From the NCBI RefSeq assembly GCF_900188355.1, contig NZ_FZNX01000004.1, positions 427,141-491,140 on the forward strand: a DNA stretch of 64,000 bases, written 5' to 3'. Of this stretch, positions 1 through 9,266 are shown piece by piece. Every line of letters begins with the position of its first letter. Position 1 is the first letter of the stretch. The notes beneath the pieces were generated by a model. It was not told the origin of the DNA and made no database searches. It saw only the letters and a program-made list of their open reading frames with translations. A program made the position numbers and the translations under genes. The DNA is from Lutibacter flavus. GTDB taxonomy: Bacteria; Bacteroidota; Bacteroidia; Flavobacteriales; Flavobacteriaceae.

Positions 1-1
1 T

Positions 2-832
2 TTCAACAAACCTGGAATAGGAATTTTACCTACACTTGGTTTAACAATTCTAGCATTTTTATTATTATCATTAATAGTTGCTGCGACTACCAATAAAAAA
101 GTAGTTGAAGGTGAAGAGGGAACGGGAAGTATGTTAAAATCGTTGATTTTTAACCCTTTCTTACGTTTCTTAGGTGTAATTTTTGTATTGTTAGCTGGTG
201 CTTGGTTATTATTTGCGTGGTTGTTACAAATAGATGTTAATGAAGGATATCAACCAATTCAGCCAATAGCATTTTCTCATACAGTTCATGCAGGTGACAA
301 TAAAATAGATTGCCAGTATTGTCATTCTTCGGCAAAACATAGTAAAGCTTCTGGGATTCCAACAGCTAATGTTTGTATGAACTGCCATAAGTCTATTTCA
401 GAATATAACGGAGAATTATTTGATGGTCATTCTAAAGAAGATTTAGATAATGAAATTCAAAAAATTTACGATGCAGTTGGTTGGGATAAAGAAAATGTAA
501 AGTACATAGAGGGGTATGAACAAAAACCTATTGAATGGGTGCGTATTCACAATTTAGCAGATTTTGCTTATTATAATCATTCTCAACACGTAACTGTAGC
601 AGGGTTAGATTGTCAGAAATGTCACGGTCCTGTTGAAGAAATGCACGAAATGCGTCAATTCTCACCACTTACAATGGGATGGTGTATAGATTGTCATAGA
701 GATACTGAAGTTGATTTAACAGAAAATGGATATTACAAAAATATTCACGATCAGTTGGCTAAAAAGTATGGTGTAGAAAAAGTGACAGCTGCTCAAATGG
801 GTGGTTTAGAATGTGGAAAATGTCACTATTAA
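2..832 (+). CDS. actA: ActA, ACIII pentahaem cytochrome c subunit (5' partial)
   Basis: This is the pentahaem cytochrome subunit of alternative complex III, which moves electrons from quinol towards the terminal oxidase. Five CxxCH haem motifs are visible (CQYCH, CMNCH, CQKCH, CIDCH, CGKCH). An ATG occurs at 131, but the frame stays open to base 2 and encodes a hydrophobic helix just before it, so the true start lies outside the window. A second membrane helix follows at about codons 50-70 (FLRFLGVIFVLLAG). Flavobacterial ActA proteins are usually longer, with extra N-terminal sequence, which fits a truncated view here. It is the first visible gene of the act operon, 32 bp ahead of actB. Confidence 0.93.
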   Translation, partial: FNKPGIGILPTLGLTILAFLLLSLIVAATTNKKVVEGEEGTGSMLKSLIFNPFLRFLGVIFVLLAGAWLLFAWLLQIDVNEGYQPIQPIAFSHTVHAGDNKIDCQYCHSSAKHSKASGIPTANVCMNCHKSISEYNGELFDGHSKEDLDNEIQKIYDAVGWDKENVKYIEGYEQKPIEWVRIHNLADFAYYNHSQHVTVAGLDCQKCHGPVEEMHEMRQFSPLTMGWCIDCHRDTEVDLTENGYYKNIHDQLAKKYGVEKVTAAQMGGLECGKCHY

Positions 833-864
833 TATTAATTACGAAGTAAATAACAGAATATAAA

Positions 865-3800
865 ATGGCATCAAACAAAAAATACTGGAAAAGTGTTGAG
901 GAGCTAAATGCAAACAGCTCTATTGTTGATACGTTAAAACAGAACGAGTTTGTTGAAGAAATTCCAACGGATGAATTTTTAGGTAATAAAGAGAGTTTAG
1001 AAACTTCATCAACAACGCGTAGAGACTTTTTAAAGTATGTTGGGTTTACAACAGCGGCTGCATCGTTAGCTGCTTGTGAAGGTCCTGTGGTAAAATCAAT
1101 TCCTTATGTAATTAAACCAGATGATATTATTCCTGGTGTTGCAGAATATTATGCAACAACAATGGCTGACGGATTTGATTTTGCAAATGTATTAGTAAAG
1201 GTTAGAGAAGGGCGTCCAATAAAAATAGAACCTAATAAAGATGCAAACGGAAGTACAAATGCACGTGTGCAAGCTTCAGTTTTGTCATTGTATGATAGTC
1301 TTCGTTTAAAAGCGCCGAAAGCAAATGGTTCAGAAATTTCATGGGCAGATGCAGACGTTCAAATAATTTCAAAATTAAATGAAGTTAAAGAGTCTGGATT
1401 AGCCATTGCCGTTTTAACAGGAACTTGTGCGAGTCCATCTACAAAAAAGCTAGTAACTAAATTAGGTGAAACTTTTGGAACAATAAACCATGTAGTTTAT
1501 GATGCAGTTTCGGAATCATCAGCATTAGATGCTTTTGAAGAAATGTATGGAACTAGAGCTTTACCAGATTATAATTTAGAAAATGCTGAAGTTATTGTTT
1601 CTATTGGTGCAGATTTCTTGGGAGATTGGCAAGGTGGAGGTTTTGAAGCTGGATATGCAAAAGGGCGTGTTCCAAATCATGGAAAAATGTCTCGCCATAT
1701 TCAGATAGAATCTAATATGACATTAACAGGTGCTAATGCAGATAAACGTTTAATGGTAAAACCATCTGAACAAAATTTAGCACTTATTAAATTATACAAT
1801 GCAGTTGTTAAAGGGATTTCAACAAAAGAAGCTACTCCTTTAAGTAATGCAGTTCAGAAAGCTGTTTCTCAAATTAAAAAAGCAGGAAGTAAAGCAGTTG
1901 TATTAACTGGAATTCAGGATAAAAATGCACAATTATTAGCATTGGCAATAAACCAAGCTATTAACAGTGAAGTAATTGACGTTGTTGCAACTAAAAATAT
2001 TAGAAAAGGAAATGATGCTGAGGTTGCAAAATTAATTTCAGATATGAATGCTGGTAAAATTGGTGCTGTAATTATTAATAATGCAAATCCAGTATATTCT
2101 TTACCAAATTCAGCTGATTTTGTTGAAGGATTGAAAAAAGTAAAGTTATCGATAGCATTTTCAATGCAAGATAACGAAACAGCAAACGCTGTTCAATACG
2201 CCTTAGCTACACCACATTATTTAGAGTCTTGGGGAGATGTTGTTATTAAAAAGGGACACTATAGCTTAATGCAACCTACTATTAAACCATTGTTTAATAC
2301 ACGTCAGTTTCAAGATGCATTATTAGCTTGGACTGGCAGTTCTACTACTTATTATGATTTCTTAAAAGAATCTTGGAATGATGAAGTATTAGCTGGTAAA
2401 TCTTGGAATCAAGCTTTACATGATGGAGTATTTACAGCTGAAGTTGAGGAACAAGAAGTTATTATCAATGAAGTAGATATTGATGCTGCAGGTTCAGAAT
2501 TAGCAAAAGTTAAAGGGAGTGATTTAGAACTTGCTTTGTATATTAAAACTGGAATGGGTGATGGTCAAATGGCAAATAACCCTTGGCTACAAGAATTTCC
2601 AGACCCAATTACAAGAACTTCTTGGGATAATTACTTAACAATTTCTAAAGCAGATGCTGAAGTAATTGGTGCTGTTAATCATAATGTTGCAAATGGTGCA
2701 TTAAATGGAAGTTTAGTTGAAATTACAGTAAATGGGGTTTCAGAAGTTTTACCTGCATTAATTCAACCAGGTCAAGCAAAAGGTTCTATTGGATTAGCGC
2801 TTGGCTACGGACGTACTCAAGGTTTAAAAACTGAAATGCAAACAGGTAAGAATGCTTATCAATTTTATAAGGACTTTAATAATTATCAATCGGATGTTTC
2901 ATTAAAAGTTGTTACTGGAGAGCATGAATTTGCTTGTGTTCAGTTACACAATACTTTAATGGGTAGAGGTGATATTATTAAAGAAACTACAATTGAAGAC
3001 TATAATAATGTAGATTCCAAGGAATGGAATAGTGTTCCAATGGTATCTTTGGATCATAATGAAGTTGAAGCCACAACTGTTGATTTATGGGATTCATTTG
3101 ATAGATCAATTGGGCATCATTTTAATTTATCTATTGATTTAAATGCTTGTACAGGATGTGGAGCTTGTGTAATAGCTTGTCACGCTGAAAATAATGTTCC
3201 TGTAGTTGGTAAAGAAGAAATTAGAAAATCTCGTGATATGCACTGGTTGCGTATCGATAGATATTATTCTCACGAAGAAGATTTTAAGGGTGATAATGAA
3301 AAGAAAGAAAATGGAAAAGGAGTAATTGGATATAAAACAGCAATGTCTGAATTAGAAGATCCATCTGAAAACCCTTCCGTTGCTTTTCAACCAGTAATGT
3401 GTCAACACTGTAATCATGCATCTTGTGAAACAGTTTGTCCGGTAGCTGCAACATCTCATGGTCGTCAAGGTCAAAACCAAATGGCATATAACCGTTGTGT
3501 AGGAACTCGTTACTGCGCAAATAACTGTGCATACAAAGTTCGTAGATTTAACTGGTTTAATTATCCAAATAATAGTGAGTTTGATTATAACATGAATGAT
3601 GATTTAGGTAAAATGGTATTAAATCCAGATGTTACTGTTCGTTCTCGTGGAGTTATGGAAAAATGCTCAATGTGTATGCAAATGACTCAGGCCACTATTC
3701 TAAAAGCTAAAAGAGAAGGTAGACCAGTAAATACAAATGAATTTGAAACAGCTTGTTCTAATGCTTGTAGTACTGGTGCTATGGTATTTGGGGATATCAA

Positions 3801-3924
3801 TCACAAAGAAGATACTGTTACAAGTTTAACTCAAGATAAAAGAGCTTATCATTTATTAGAGCACATTGGTACAAAACCAAATGTGGTTTATCATGTTAAG
3901 GTTAGAAATATACAAGAAGGATAA
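865..3924 (+). CDS. actB: ActB, ACIII molybdopterin-like/iron-sulfur subunit
   Basis: This is the large peripheral subunit of ACIII. The first ~700 residues resemble molybdopterin oxidoreductases, but the family is known to have lost the cofactor. The C-terminal third is a ferredoxin-like domain with cysteine clusters starting CTGCGACVIACH, CQHCNHASCETVCPV, CVGTRYCANNC and CSMCMQMT, enough for four Fe-S clusters. Near residue 50 a twin-arginine-like stretch (TTRRDFLKYVGF) is followed by LAAC, so the protein is probably exported by Tat and lipidated. The 1019-residue length is normal for the fused Bacteroidetes form. It is followed by actC after 33 bp. Confidence 0.95.
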   Translation: MASNKKYWKSVEELNANSSIVDTLKQNEFVEEIPTDEFLGNKESLETSSTTRRDFLKYVGFTTAAASLAACEGPVVKSIPYVIKPDDIIPGVAEYYATTMADGFDFANVLVKVREGRPIKIEPNKDANGSTNARVQASVLSLYDSLRLKAPKANGSEISWADADVQIISKLNEVKESGLAIAVLTGTCASPSTKKLVTKLGETFGTINHVVYDAVSESSALDAFEEMYGTRALPDYNLENAEVIVSIGADFLGDWQGGGFEAGYAKGRVPNHGKMSRHIQIESNMTLTGANADKRLMVKPSEQNLALIKLYNAVVKGISTKEATPLSNAVQKAVSQIKKAGSKAVVLTGIQDKNAQLLALAINQAINSEVIDVVATKNIRKGNDAEVAKLISDMNAGKIGAVIINNANPVYSLPNSADFVEGLKKVKLSIAFSMQDNETANAVQYALATPHYLESWGDVVIKKGHYSLMQPTIKPLFNTRQFQDALLAWTGSSTTYYDFLKESWNDEVLAGKSWNQALHDGVFTAEVEEQEVIINEVDIDAAGSELAKVKGSDLELALYIKTGMGDGQMANNPWLQEFPDPITRTSWDNYLTISKADAEVIGAVNHNVANGALNGSLVEITVNGVSEVLPALIQPGQAKGSIGLALGYGRTQGLKTEMQTGKNAYQFYKDFNNYQSDVSLKVVTGEHEFACVQLHNTLMGRGDIIKETTIEDYNNVDSKEWNSVPMVSLDHNEVEATTVDLWDSFDRSIGHHFNLSIDLNACTGCGACVIACHAENNVPVVGKEEIRKSRDMHWLRIDRYYSHEEDFKGDNEKKENGKGVIGYKTAMSELEDPSENPSVAFQPVMCQHCNHASCETVCPVAATSHGRQGQNQMAYNRCVGTRYCANNCAYKVRRFNWFNYPNNSEFDYNMNDDLGKMVLNPDVTVRSRGVMEKCSMCMQMTQATILKAKREGRPVNTNEFETACSNACSTGAMVFGDINHKEDTVTSLTQDKRAYHLLEHIGTKPNVVYHVKVRNIQEG

Positions 3925-3957
3925 AATATTAATAAAAGATAATAATTAGATTAGATT

Positions 3958-5667
3958 ATGTCGTCTCATTACGAAGCACCTATTAGAAGACCTTTAATTA
4001 TTGGAGATAAAAGCTACCATGACATTACCGTGGAAGTAGCAGCTCCTGTAGAAGGTAAAGCAAATAAATTATGGTGGACAGCATTTACAATTGCACTTTT
4101 AGCCTTTCTTTGGGGTATAGGTTCAATTATATACACCATTGGAACAGGAATTGGAGTTTGGGGTTTAAATAAAACCGTAGGTTGGGCCTGGGATATTACA
4201 AACTTTGTTTGGTGGGTAGGTATCGGTCATGCTGGTACACTTATTTCTGCTGTTTTATTGTTATTCCGTCAAAAATGGAGAATGGGTATTAACCGTTCTG
4301 CAGAAGCGATGACAATTTTTTCAGTTGTTCAAGCAGGATTGTTCCCGGTAATTCATATGGGACGTGTTTGGAATGCTCACTTTGTATTACCAATTCCTAA
4401 TCAATTTGGTACACTTTGGACAAACTTTAACTCACCATTATTGTGGGATGTTTTTGCCATTTCTACTTATTTATCAGTATCGTTAGTTTTCTGGTGGACT
4501 GGTTTATTACCTGATTTTGCAATGCTACGTGATAGAGCAGTGAGACCTTTCCAAAAGAAAATATATAGTTTATTAAGTTTTGGTTGGACTGGTAGAGCAA
4601 AAGATTGGCAACGTTTTGAAGAAGTTTCTTTAGTGTTAGCAGGTTTAGCAACACCTTTAGTACTTTCAGTACATACAATTGTATCTTTTGATTTTGCTAC
4701 ATCAATTATACCAGGATGGCATACAACAATATTTCCTCCTTATTTTGTGGCAGGAGCCGTTTTCTCTGGATTTGCAATGGTAAACACCTTGTTAATTATA
4801 ATGAGAAAAGTTTCGAATTTAGAAGCATACATTACTAAACAGCACATTGAATTAATGAACATTGTAATTATGATTACGGGTTCTATAGTAGGTTGTGCAT
4901 ATATTACTGAGTTATTTATCGCTTGGTATTCAGGTGTAGAATATGAACAATATGCATTTTTAAATAGAGCAACTGGACCTTACTGGTGGGCTTATTTGTT
5001 AATGATGAGTTGTAATGTATTCTCTCCACAATTTATGTGGTCTAAAAAATTAAGAACAAGTATTACTTTCTCTTTCATTATTTCAATTGTTGTAAACATT
5101 GGAATGTGGTTTGAAAGATTTGTAATTATTGTAACTTCATTACACAGAGATTATTTACCATCATCTTGGACAATGTTCTCACCAACATTTGTTGATATTG
5201 GTATTTATGTTGGAACAATTGGTTTCTTCTTTGTATTATTCTTATTGTATGCAAGAACTTTCCCTGTAATTGCTCAGGCAGAGGTGAAATCTATATTGAA
5301 ATCATCAGGAGAAAATTATAAATTACATAGAGATGCAGGAGGTAAAAATCCAGCTCCTACAGTTACAAAAAGCGCTATAAATGTAAAAACTGAAACTGTA
5401 GTTGATTCAAATGCTAATAAAAATAGTTTACTAGGTACTTTAGGAGTATTTGATAAAGAAACTCAAACAGCAGATGATTTAAAGTTGATAAGTGGAGTTG
5501 GTCCTAAATTGGAAAAAACATTAAATACTATTGGAATTTATAGTTTTGAACAAGTAAGTAAAATGACTGATACTGAATATGATTTGCTAGATTCTATTTT
5601 AGATTCATTTAAAGGAAGAGCAAAACGTGATGATTGGGCAGGTCAAGCTAAAAACTTAAAAAAATAA
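3958..5667 (+). CDS. actC: ActC, NrfD-like ACIII membrane subunit with C-terminal HhH extension
   Basis: This is the NrfD/PsrC-type integral membrane subunit of ACIII that forms the quinol site next to ActB. About ten hydrophobic helices fill residues 35-440, with typical motifs such as GIGHAGTLISA and WRMGINRSAEAM. The protein is unusually long at 569 residues. After the last helix comes a polar linker and, at about residues 500-569, a soluble domain with DDLKLISGVGPKLEKTL and a terminal WAGQAKNL. That pattern matches the helix-hairpin-helix tail seen on some L21 and NuoE proteins. The function of the extension here is unknown. The gene sits between actB and actD with 9 bp to actD. Confidence 0.93.
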   Translation: MSSHYEAPIRRPLIIGDKSYHDITVEVAAPVEGKANKLWWTAFTIALLAFLWGIGSIIYTIGTGIGVWGLNKTVGWAWDITNFVWWVGIGHAGTLISAVLLLFRQKWRMGINRSAEAMTIFSVVQAGLFPVIHMGRVWNAHFVLPIPNQFGTLWTNFNSPLLWDVFAISTYLSVSLVFWWTGLLPDFAMLRDRAVRPFQKKIYSLLSFGWTGRAKDWQRFEEVSLVLAGLATPLVLSVHTIVSFDFATSIIPGWHTTIFPPYFVAGAVFSGFAMVNTLLIIMRKVSNLEAYITKQHIELMNIVIMITGSIVGCAYITELFIAWYSGVEYEQYAFLNRATGPYWWAYLLMMSCNVFSPQFMWSKKLRTSITFSFIISIVVNIGMWFERFVIIVTSLHRDYLPSSWTMFSPTFVDIGIYVGTIGFFFVLFLLYARTFPVIAQAEVKSILKSSGENYKLHRDAGGKNPAPTVTKSAINVKTETVVDSNANKNSLLGTLGVFDKETQTADDLKLISGVGPKLEKTLNTIGIYSFEQVSKMTDTEYDLLDSILDSFKGRAKRDDWAGQAKNLKK

Positions 5668-5676
5668 AGAGTAATT

Positions 5677-6201
5677 ATGAGCTCAAAAGTAATACAAGCA
5701 ATGTATAATGATGATGATATCCTTATGGATGCCGTAAAAGAAGTTCGTGCGGCTCATTATCATATTGAAGAAGTTTATACACCATTTCCGGTTCATGGTT
5801 TAGATAAAGCAATGGGGCTAAAAGGTACAAGAATTGCAATTACTGCTTTTATGTACGGATGTGTTGGTTTTTCATTTGCAGTTTGGATGATGAATTATAT
5901 GATGATAGAACAATGGCCACAAGATATTGGTGGGAAACCAAGTTTTAGTTTCTTTCTAAATATGCCGGCTTTTGTTCCAATTATGTTTGAACTAAGTGTA
6001 TTTTTTGCGGCGCATTTAATGGTAATTACTTTTTATATGCGTAGTAGATTATGGCCTTTTAAAGAAGCTGAAAATCCTGATCCAAGAACTACGGACGATA
6101 TGTTTGTGATGGAGGTTGCAGTTGATGGGAATGAAAGTGATTTAGTATCATTTTTAGAAAAAACAGGAACTGTTGAAATTAAAGTAACTGAAAAGCATTA
6201 A
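5677..6201 (+). CDS. actD: ActD, ACIII small membrane subunit (DUF3341)
   Basis: This is the DUF3341 subunit of ACIII, a small two-helix membrane protein. Its cytoplasmic N-terminus carries the family signature around residues 20-45 (AAHYHIEEVYTPFPVHGLD). Two hydrophobic segments follow at about residues 55-80 and 100-125, and the tail is acidic. The length of 174 residues is normal. It lies 5 bp ahead of actE, so the two are almost certainly co-translated. Confidence 0.93.
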   Translation: MSSKVIQAMYNDDDILMDAVKEVRAAHYHIEEVYTPFPVHGLDKAMGLKGTRIAITAFMYGCVGFSFAVWMMNYMMIEQWPQDIGGKPSFSFFLNMPAFVPIMFELSVFFAAHLMVITFYMRSRLWPFKEAENPDPRTTDDMFVMEVAVDGNESDLVSFLEKTGTVEIKVTEKH

Positions 6202-6206
6202 TTAAA

Positions 6207-6761
6207 ATGAAAAACATTTTAAAAATTACAATTGTATTGGTTTTCCTATTTACGTTATCATCTTGTTGGAGTGATAAATCAAAACCAAATTACCAATATA
6301 TGCCAGATATGTATAAATCTGTAGGATATGAGACTTATAGTGAAAATCCTAATTATGCAAATGGAATGACAACTCAACTTCCTGTTGATGGAACAATAGC
6401 AAGAGGAAAAGTACCTTATGATTATGAAAATTCAAATGAAGGGTATGAAGCAGCAAAATTAAATTCTAAAAACCTTTTGGAAGTTAACGAAGCCAATTTG
6501 TCAAATGGAAAAAAAATGTACGATATTTATTGTATTTCTTGCCATGGGAAAACTGGTGCTGGAGATGGGATATTAGTTCAAAGAGATAAGTTTTTAGGAA
6601 TTCCAAATTATAAGGATAGAGATATAACAGAAGGTAGTATTTATCATGTTATAATGTATGGAAGAAATATGATGGGATCACATTCATCTCAATTAACAGC
6701 TCAAGAGCGTTGGCAAGTTACAATGTATGTTCAAGAGTTAAGAACAGAATTATTAAAATAA
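6207..6761 (+). CDS. actE: ActE, ACIII monohaem cytochrome c lipoprotein
   Basis: This is the monohaem cytochrome c subunit of ACIII. A lipoprotein signal ends with LSSC at Cys20. One CxxCH motif is present (CISCHGKTGAGDG) in a class I cytochrome c fold, and a downstream Met (MYGRNMMGSH) can serve as the sixth haem ligand. It probably collects electrons from ActA and passes them to the oxidase. The length of 184 residues is typical. The gene is embedded in the act operon. Confidence 0.93.
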   Translation: MKNILKITIVLVFLFTLSSCWSDKSKPNYQYMPDMYKSVGYETYSENPNYANGMTTQLPVDGTIARGKVPYDYENSNEGYEAAKLNSKNLLEVNEANLSNGKKMYDIYCISCHGKTGAGDGILVQRDKFLGIPNYKDRDITEGSIYHVIMYGRNMMGSHSSQLTAQERWQVTMYVQELRTELLK

Positions 6762-6789
6762 CACTTTTACTAAGATAGAATTTATTAAT

Positions 6790-8130
6790 ATGTATACCTT
6801 TTCAAGTAAATTAAAAACATTTTCATTTGCCTTAATGATTTTAGGTTTAATTGGTGTTGCTTACGGTTTTTTGTCTACGCCAAGTTCGGTAGAAGATGTT
6901 AAAGTGATGTTACAAAACAGCCATGATTCTCATGGTGAAGTTGCTGCAAATCATGATGTTGATACTCATGTTGTTGAGGCAGATGCTCATGGTGCTGAAC
7001 AAACTGAATCAGCTCACTCTGATGATACACATGCTGAACACGCATTTCATTATTTAAAAAATAAACCTTGGTCGGCATTATATGTTGCGCTATTTTTCTT
7101 TTTTATGATTTCATTAGGGGCCTTAGCTTTTTATGCAATTCAACATGCGGCACAAGCCGGTTGGTCGGTTGTGTTATTTAGAGTTATGGAAGGAATAACA
7201 GCTTATTTACCTGTAGGAGCTATTTTATTGTTTGTGTTTTTTGTGTTATCATCTTTACATATGAATCATTTATTTGTATGGATGGATCCTGAGGTTGTTG
7301 CTCATGATGAATTAATTCAAAATAAAGCAGGATATTTAAATGTGCCTTTCTTTTTAATAAGAGCTGCAATTTATATGGCAGGATGGGTATGGTATCGTCA
7401 ACATTCAAGAAAATTAACTTTGGCACAAGACAATGCTACAGATATTAGTAATTATACGAAATTATTTAAACGTTCTGCTGCTTTTCTAGTATTTTTCTTA
7501 GTAACAGAATCTATGATGTCTTGGGATTGGATAATGTCTTTAGATCCACATTGGTATAGTACTTTATTTGGATGGTATGTATTTGCAAGTATGATTGTTT
7601 CTGCAATAACAACAATTGCATTGGTATCAATATACCTTAAAGGAAAAGGATATTTGGAATTTGTAAATAATAGTCACTTACATGATTTAGCAAAATTCAT
7701 GTTTGGATTCAGTATTTTTTGGACATACTTATGGTTTTCACAGTTCATGTTAATCTGGTATGCAGATATTCCAGAGGAAGTTACTTATTTCGTCTCTAGA
7801 TTTAATGAATATAAAATTCCATTTTTAGGAATGTTAGTGTTAAATTTTGTATTCCCTTTATTGGTTTTAATGAATAGTGATTTTAAACGAGTAAACTGGT
7901 TTATAGTTTGTACTGGTATTGTAATTCTAATAGGACATTATATAGATATTTATGTAATGGTGATGCCTGCAACTGTTGGAGATCAATGGTTTATTGGGAT
8001 TTCTGAAATAAGCTCAGTATTATTAGTTCTTGGAATTTTTATTTATGTAGTATTTACGGCATTATCAAAAGCACCATTATTAGCTAAAGGAAACCCATTT
8101 ATTAAAGAAAGCGAACAATTTCATTACTAA
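6790..8130 (+). CDS. actF: ActF, ACIII NrfD-like membrane subunit with His-rich loop
   Basis: This is the second NrfD-like membrane subunit of ACIII. About ten membrane helices are visible, starting with one at residues 10-28. Residues ~42-92 form a soluble segment very rich in His, Asp and Glu (for example HDSHGEVAANHDVDTH), which may bind metal or may simply be a flexible loop. Family signatures such as DWIMSLDPHWYSTLFGWY are intact. It is the last act gene, and a strong hairpin terminator follows 26 bp after the stop. Confidence 0.93.
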   Translation: MYTFSSKLKTFSFALMILGLIGVAYGFLSTPSSVEDVKVMLQNSHDSHGEVAANHDVDTHVVEADAHGAEQTESAHSDDTHAEHAFHYLKNKPWSALYVALFFFFMISLGALAFYAIQHAAQAGWSVVLFRVMEGITAYLPVGAILLFVFFVLSSLHMNHLFVWMDPEVVAHDELIQNKAGYLNVPFFLIRAAIYMAGWVWYRQHSRKLTLAQDNATDISNYTKLFKRSAAFLVFFLVTESMMSWDWIMSLDPHWYSTLFGWYVFASMIVSAITTIALVSIYLKGKGYLEFVNNSHLHDLAKFMFGFSIFWTYLWFSQFMLIWYADIPEEVTYFVSRFNEYKIPFLGMLVLNFVFPLLVLMNSDFKRVNWFIVCTGIVILIGHYIDIYVMVMPATVGDQWFIGISEISSVLLVLGIFIYVVFTALSKAPLLAKGNPFIKESEQFHY

Positions 8131-8155
8131 ATGTTAAAATATTAATATAGAAAGG

Positions 8156-8188
8156 AATCCTGAATTCAATTTATTCAGGATTTTTTTT
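8156..8188 (+). terminator. Terminator between actF and coxB
   Basis: A 10-bp perfect stem (AATCCTGAAT / ATTCAGGATT) with a 7-nt loop runs directly into eight T residues. It should end or attenuate transcription between the ACIII operon and coxB. Confidence 0.85.
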
Positions 8189-8195
8189 ATATTTG
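8188..8195 (+). promoter_or_regulatory. Candidate -7 box for coxB (TATATTTG)
   Basis: An exact match to the Bacteroidetes -7 consensus TAnnTTTG begins at the last T of the upstream terminator and lies 28 bp before the coxB ATG. No clear TTG element is seen at the -33 position, so activity is inferred. Confidence 0.5.
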
Positions 8196-8223
8196 ACACC
8201 ACTAAAAAAATCAAAATAAAAAA

Positions 8224-9231
8224 ATGACAGCATTACTTTACATCTTATTGGCAATTGTTGTTGCCGTAGCTATATGGCAGGTTGCAAGTATATTAAATTT
8301 AAAAAGTGTAATTGCTACAGAAAAAGATAATAATACACAAGGTATTTTATTTGCAGCTTTTGGAATTTTCTTTTATGGATTAATGATATTTTCTTTTGTG
8401 AAATATTCATCAATTTTATTACCAGATTCGGCGTCTCTTGAAGGAGAAAAATATGATACGTTGTATATGGTTACAATGGTATTAATTCTAGTAGTTCAGG
8501 CTATTACCCAATTTTTATTATTCTATTTTGCCTTTAAATATAGAGGTGTAAAAGGAAGAAAAGCATTGTTTTATGCCGACAGTCATAAATTAGAAATGAT
8601 TTGGACAATTATTCCAGCAGTAGTGCTTGCAGGTTTAGTTCTTTACGGACTTTCTGTTTGGATTGATGTTATGGATCCTTCAGATGCTGAAAACCCGTTA
8701 ATTGTAGAAGTATATGCAAAACAGTTTCAATGGGAAGCTAGGTATGCAGGAGAGGATAATGAATTAGGATTGGCAAATGTTAGAAATATTAAAGGAATTA
8801 ACACAATGGGTGTTGATATGACAGATAAGAATGCGTTAGATGATGTTCCGGTAAGAGAACTACATCTACCAAAAGGAAGAAAAGTAATATTTAAATTCCG
8901 TTCGCAAGATGTTTTACACTCTGCATATATGCCCCATTTTAGAGCTCAAATGAATTGTGTGCCTGGAATGGTTACTCAATTTGCATTTACACCTTCAATG
9001 ACAACTGAAGAAATGAGGTTAAATGACAAGACCATTACTAAGGTTGATGGGATTAATAAAATTAGAGCTGAAAAAGGTGAAGACCCATATGAATTTGATT
9101 ACTTATTGTTATGTAATAAAATCTGTGGATCATCACATTATAATATGCAAATGAAAATTATTGTTGAAGAAGAAAGTGAATTTAATTCTTGGTTAAGCAA
9201 CCAGAAAACAATGGCACAAGTTGTTCAATAA
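8224..9231 (+). CDS. coxB: Cytochrome c oxidase subunit II
   Basis: This is the CuA subunit of the terminal oxidase. It accepts electrons from cytochrome c and passes them to subunit I. Three hydrophobic segments precede the periplasmic cupredoxin domain. The CuA ligands are present as an early His (VLHSAYMPH) and the cluster CNKICGSSHYNM, which keeps both Cys, the His and the Met. Lys replaces the usual Glu between the cysteines, whose backbone carbonyl is the ligand, so the site should still form. The 335-residue length suits Bacteroidetes homologues. It lies downstream of the ACIII genes, as expected for an ACIII-oxidase supercomplex. Confidence 0.95.
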   Translation: MTALLYILLAIVVAVAIWQVASILNLKSVIATEKDNNTQGILFAAFGIFFYGLMIFSFVKYSSILLPDSASLEGEKYDTLYMVTMVLILVVQAITQFLLFYFAFKYRGVKGRKALFYADSHKLEMIWTIIPAVVLAGLVLYGLSVWIDVMDPSDAENPLIVEVYAKQFQWEARYAGEDNELGLANVRNIKGINTMGVDMTDKNALDDVPVRELHLPKGRKVIFKFRSQDVLHSAYMPHFRAQMNCVPGMVTQFAFTPSMTTEEMRLNDKTITKVDGINKIRAEKGEDPYEFDYLLLCNKICGSSHYNMQMKIIVEEESEFNSWLSNQKTMAQVVQ

Positions 9232-9266
9232 AAATTAACTACTATACTACTAAAATAAAATATATT

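Noticed and set aside
3284..3532. An 82-codon minus-strand frame inside actB
   Set aside because: It is antisense to a strongly conserved Fe-S region and has no domain or promoter.
9189..9266. A 26-codon N-terminal extension of CoxA from an upstream ATG
   Set aside because: It lies in the coxB coding region and lacks family similarity. MSDHHHKE at 9267 is the typical start.
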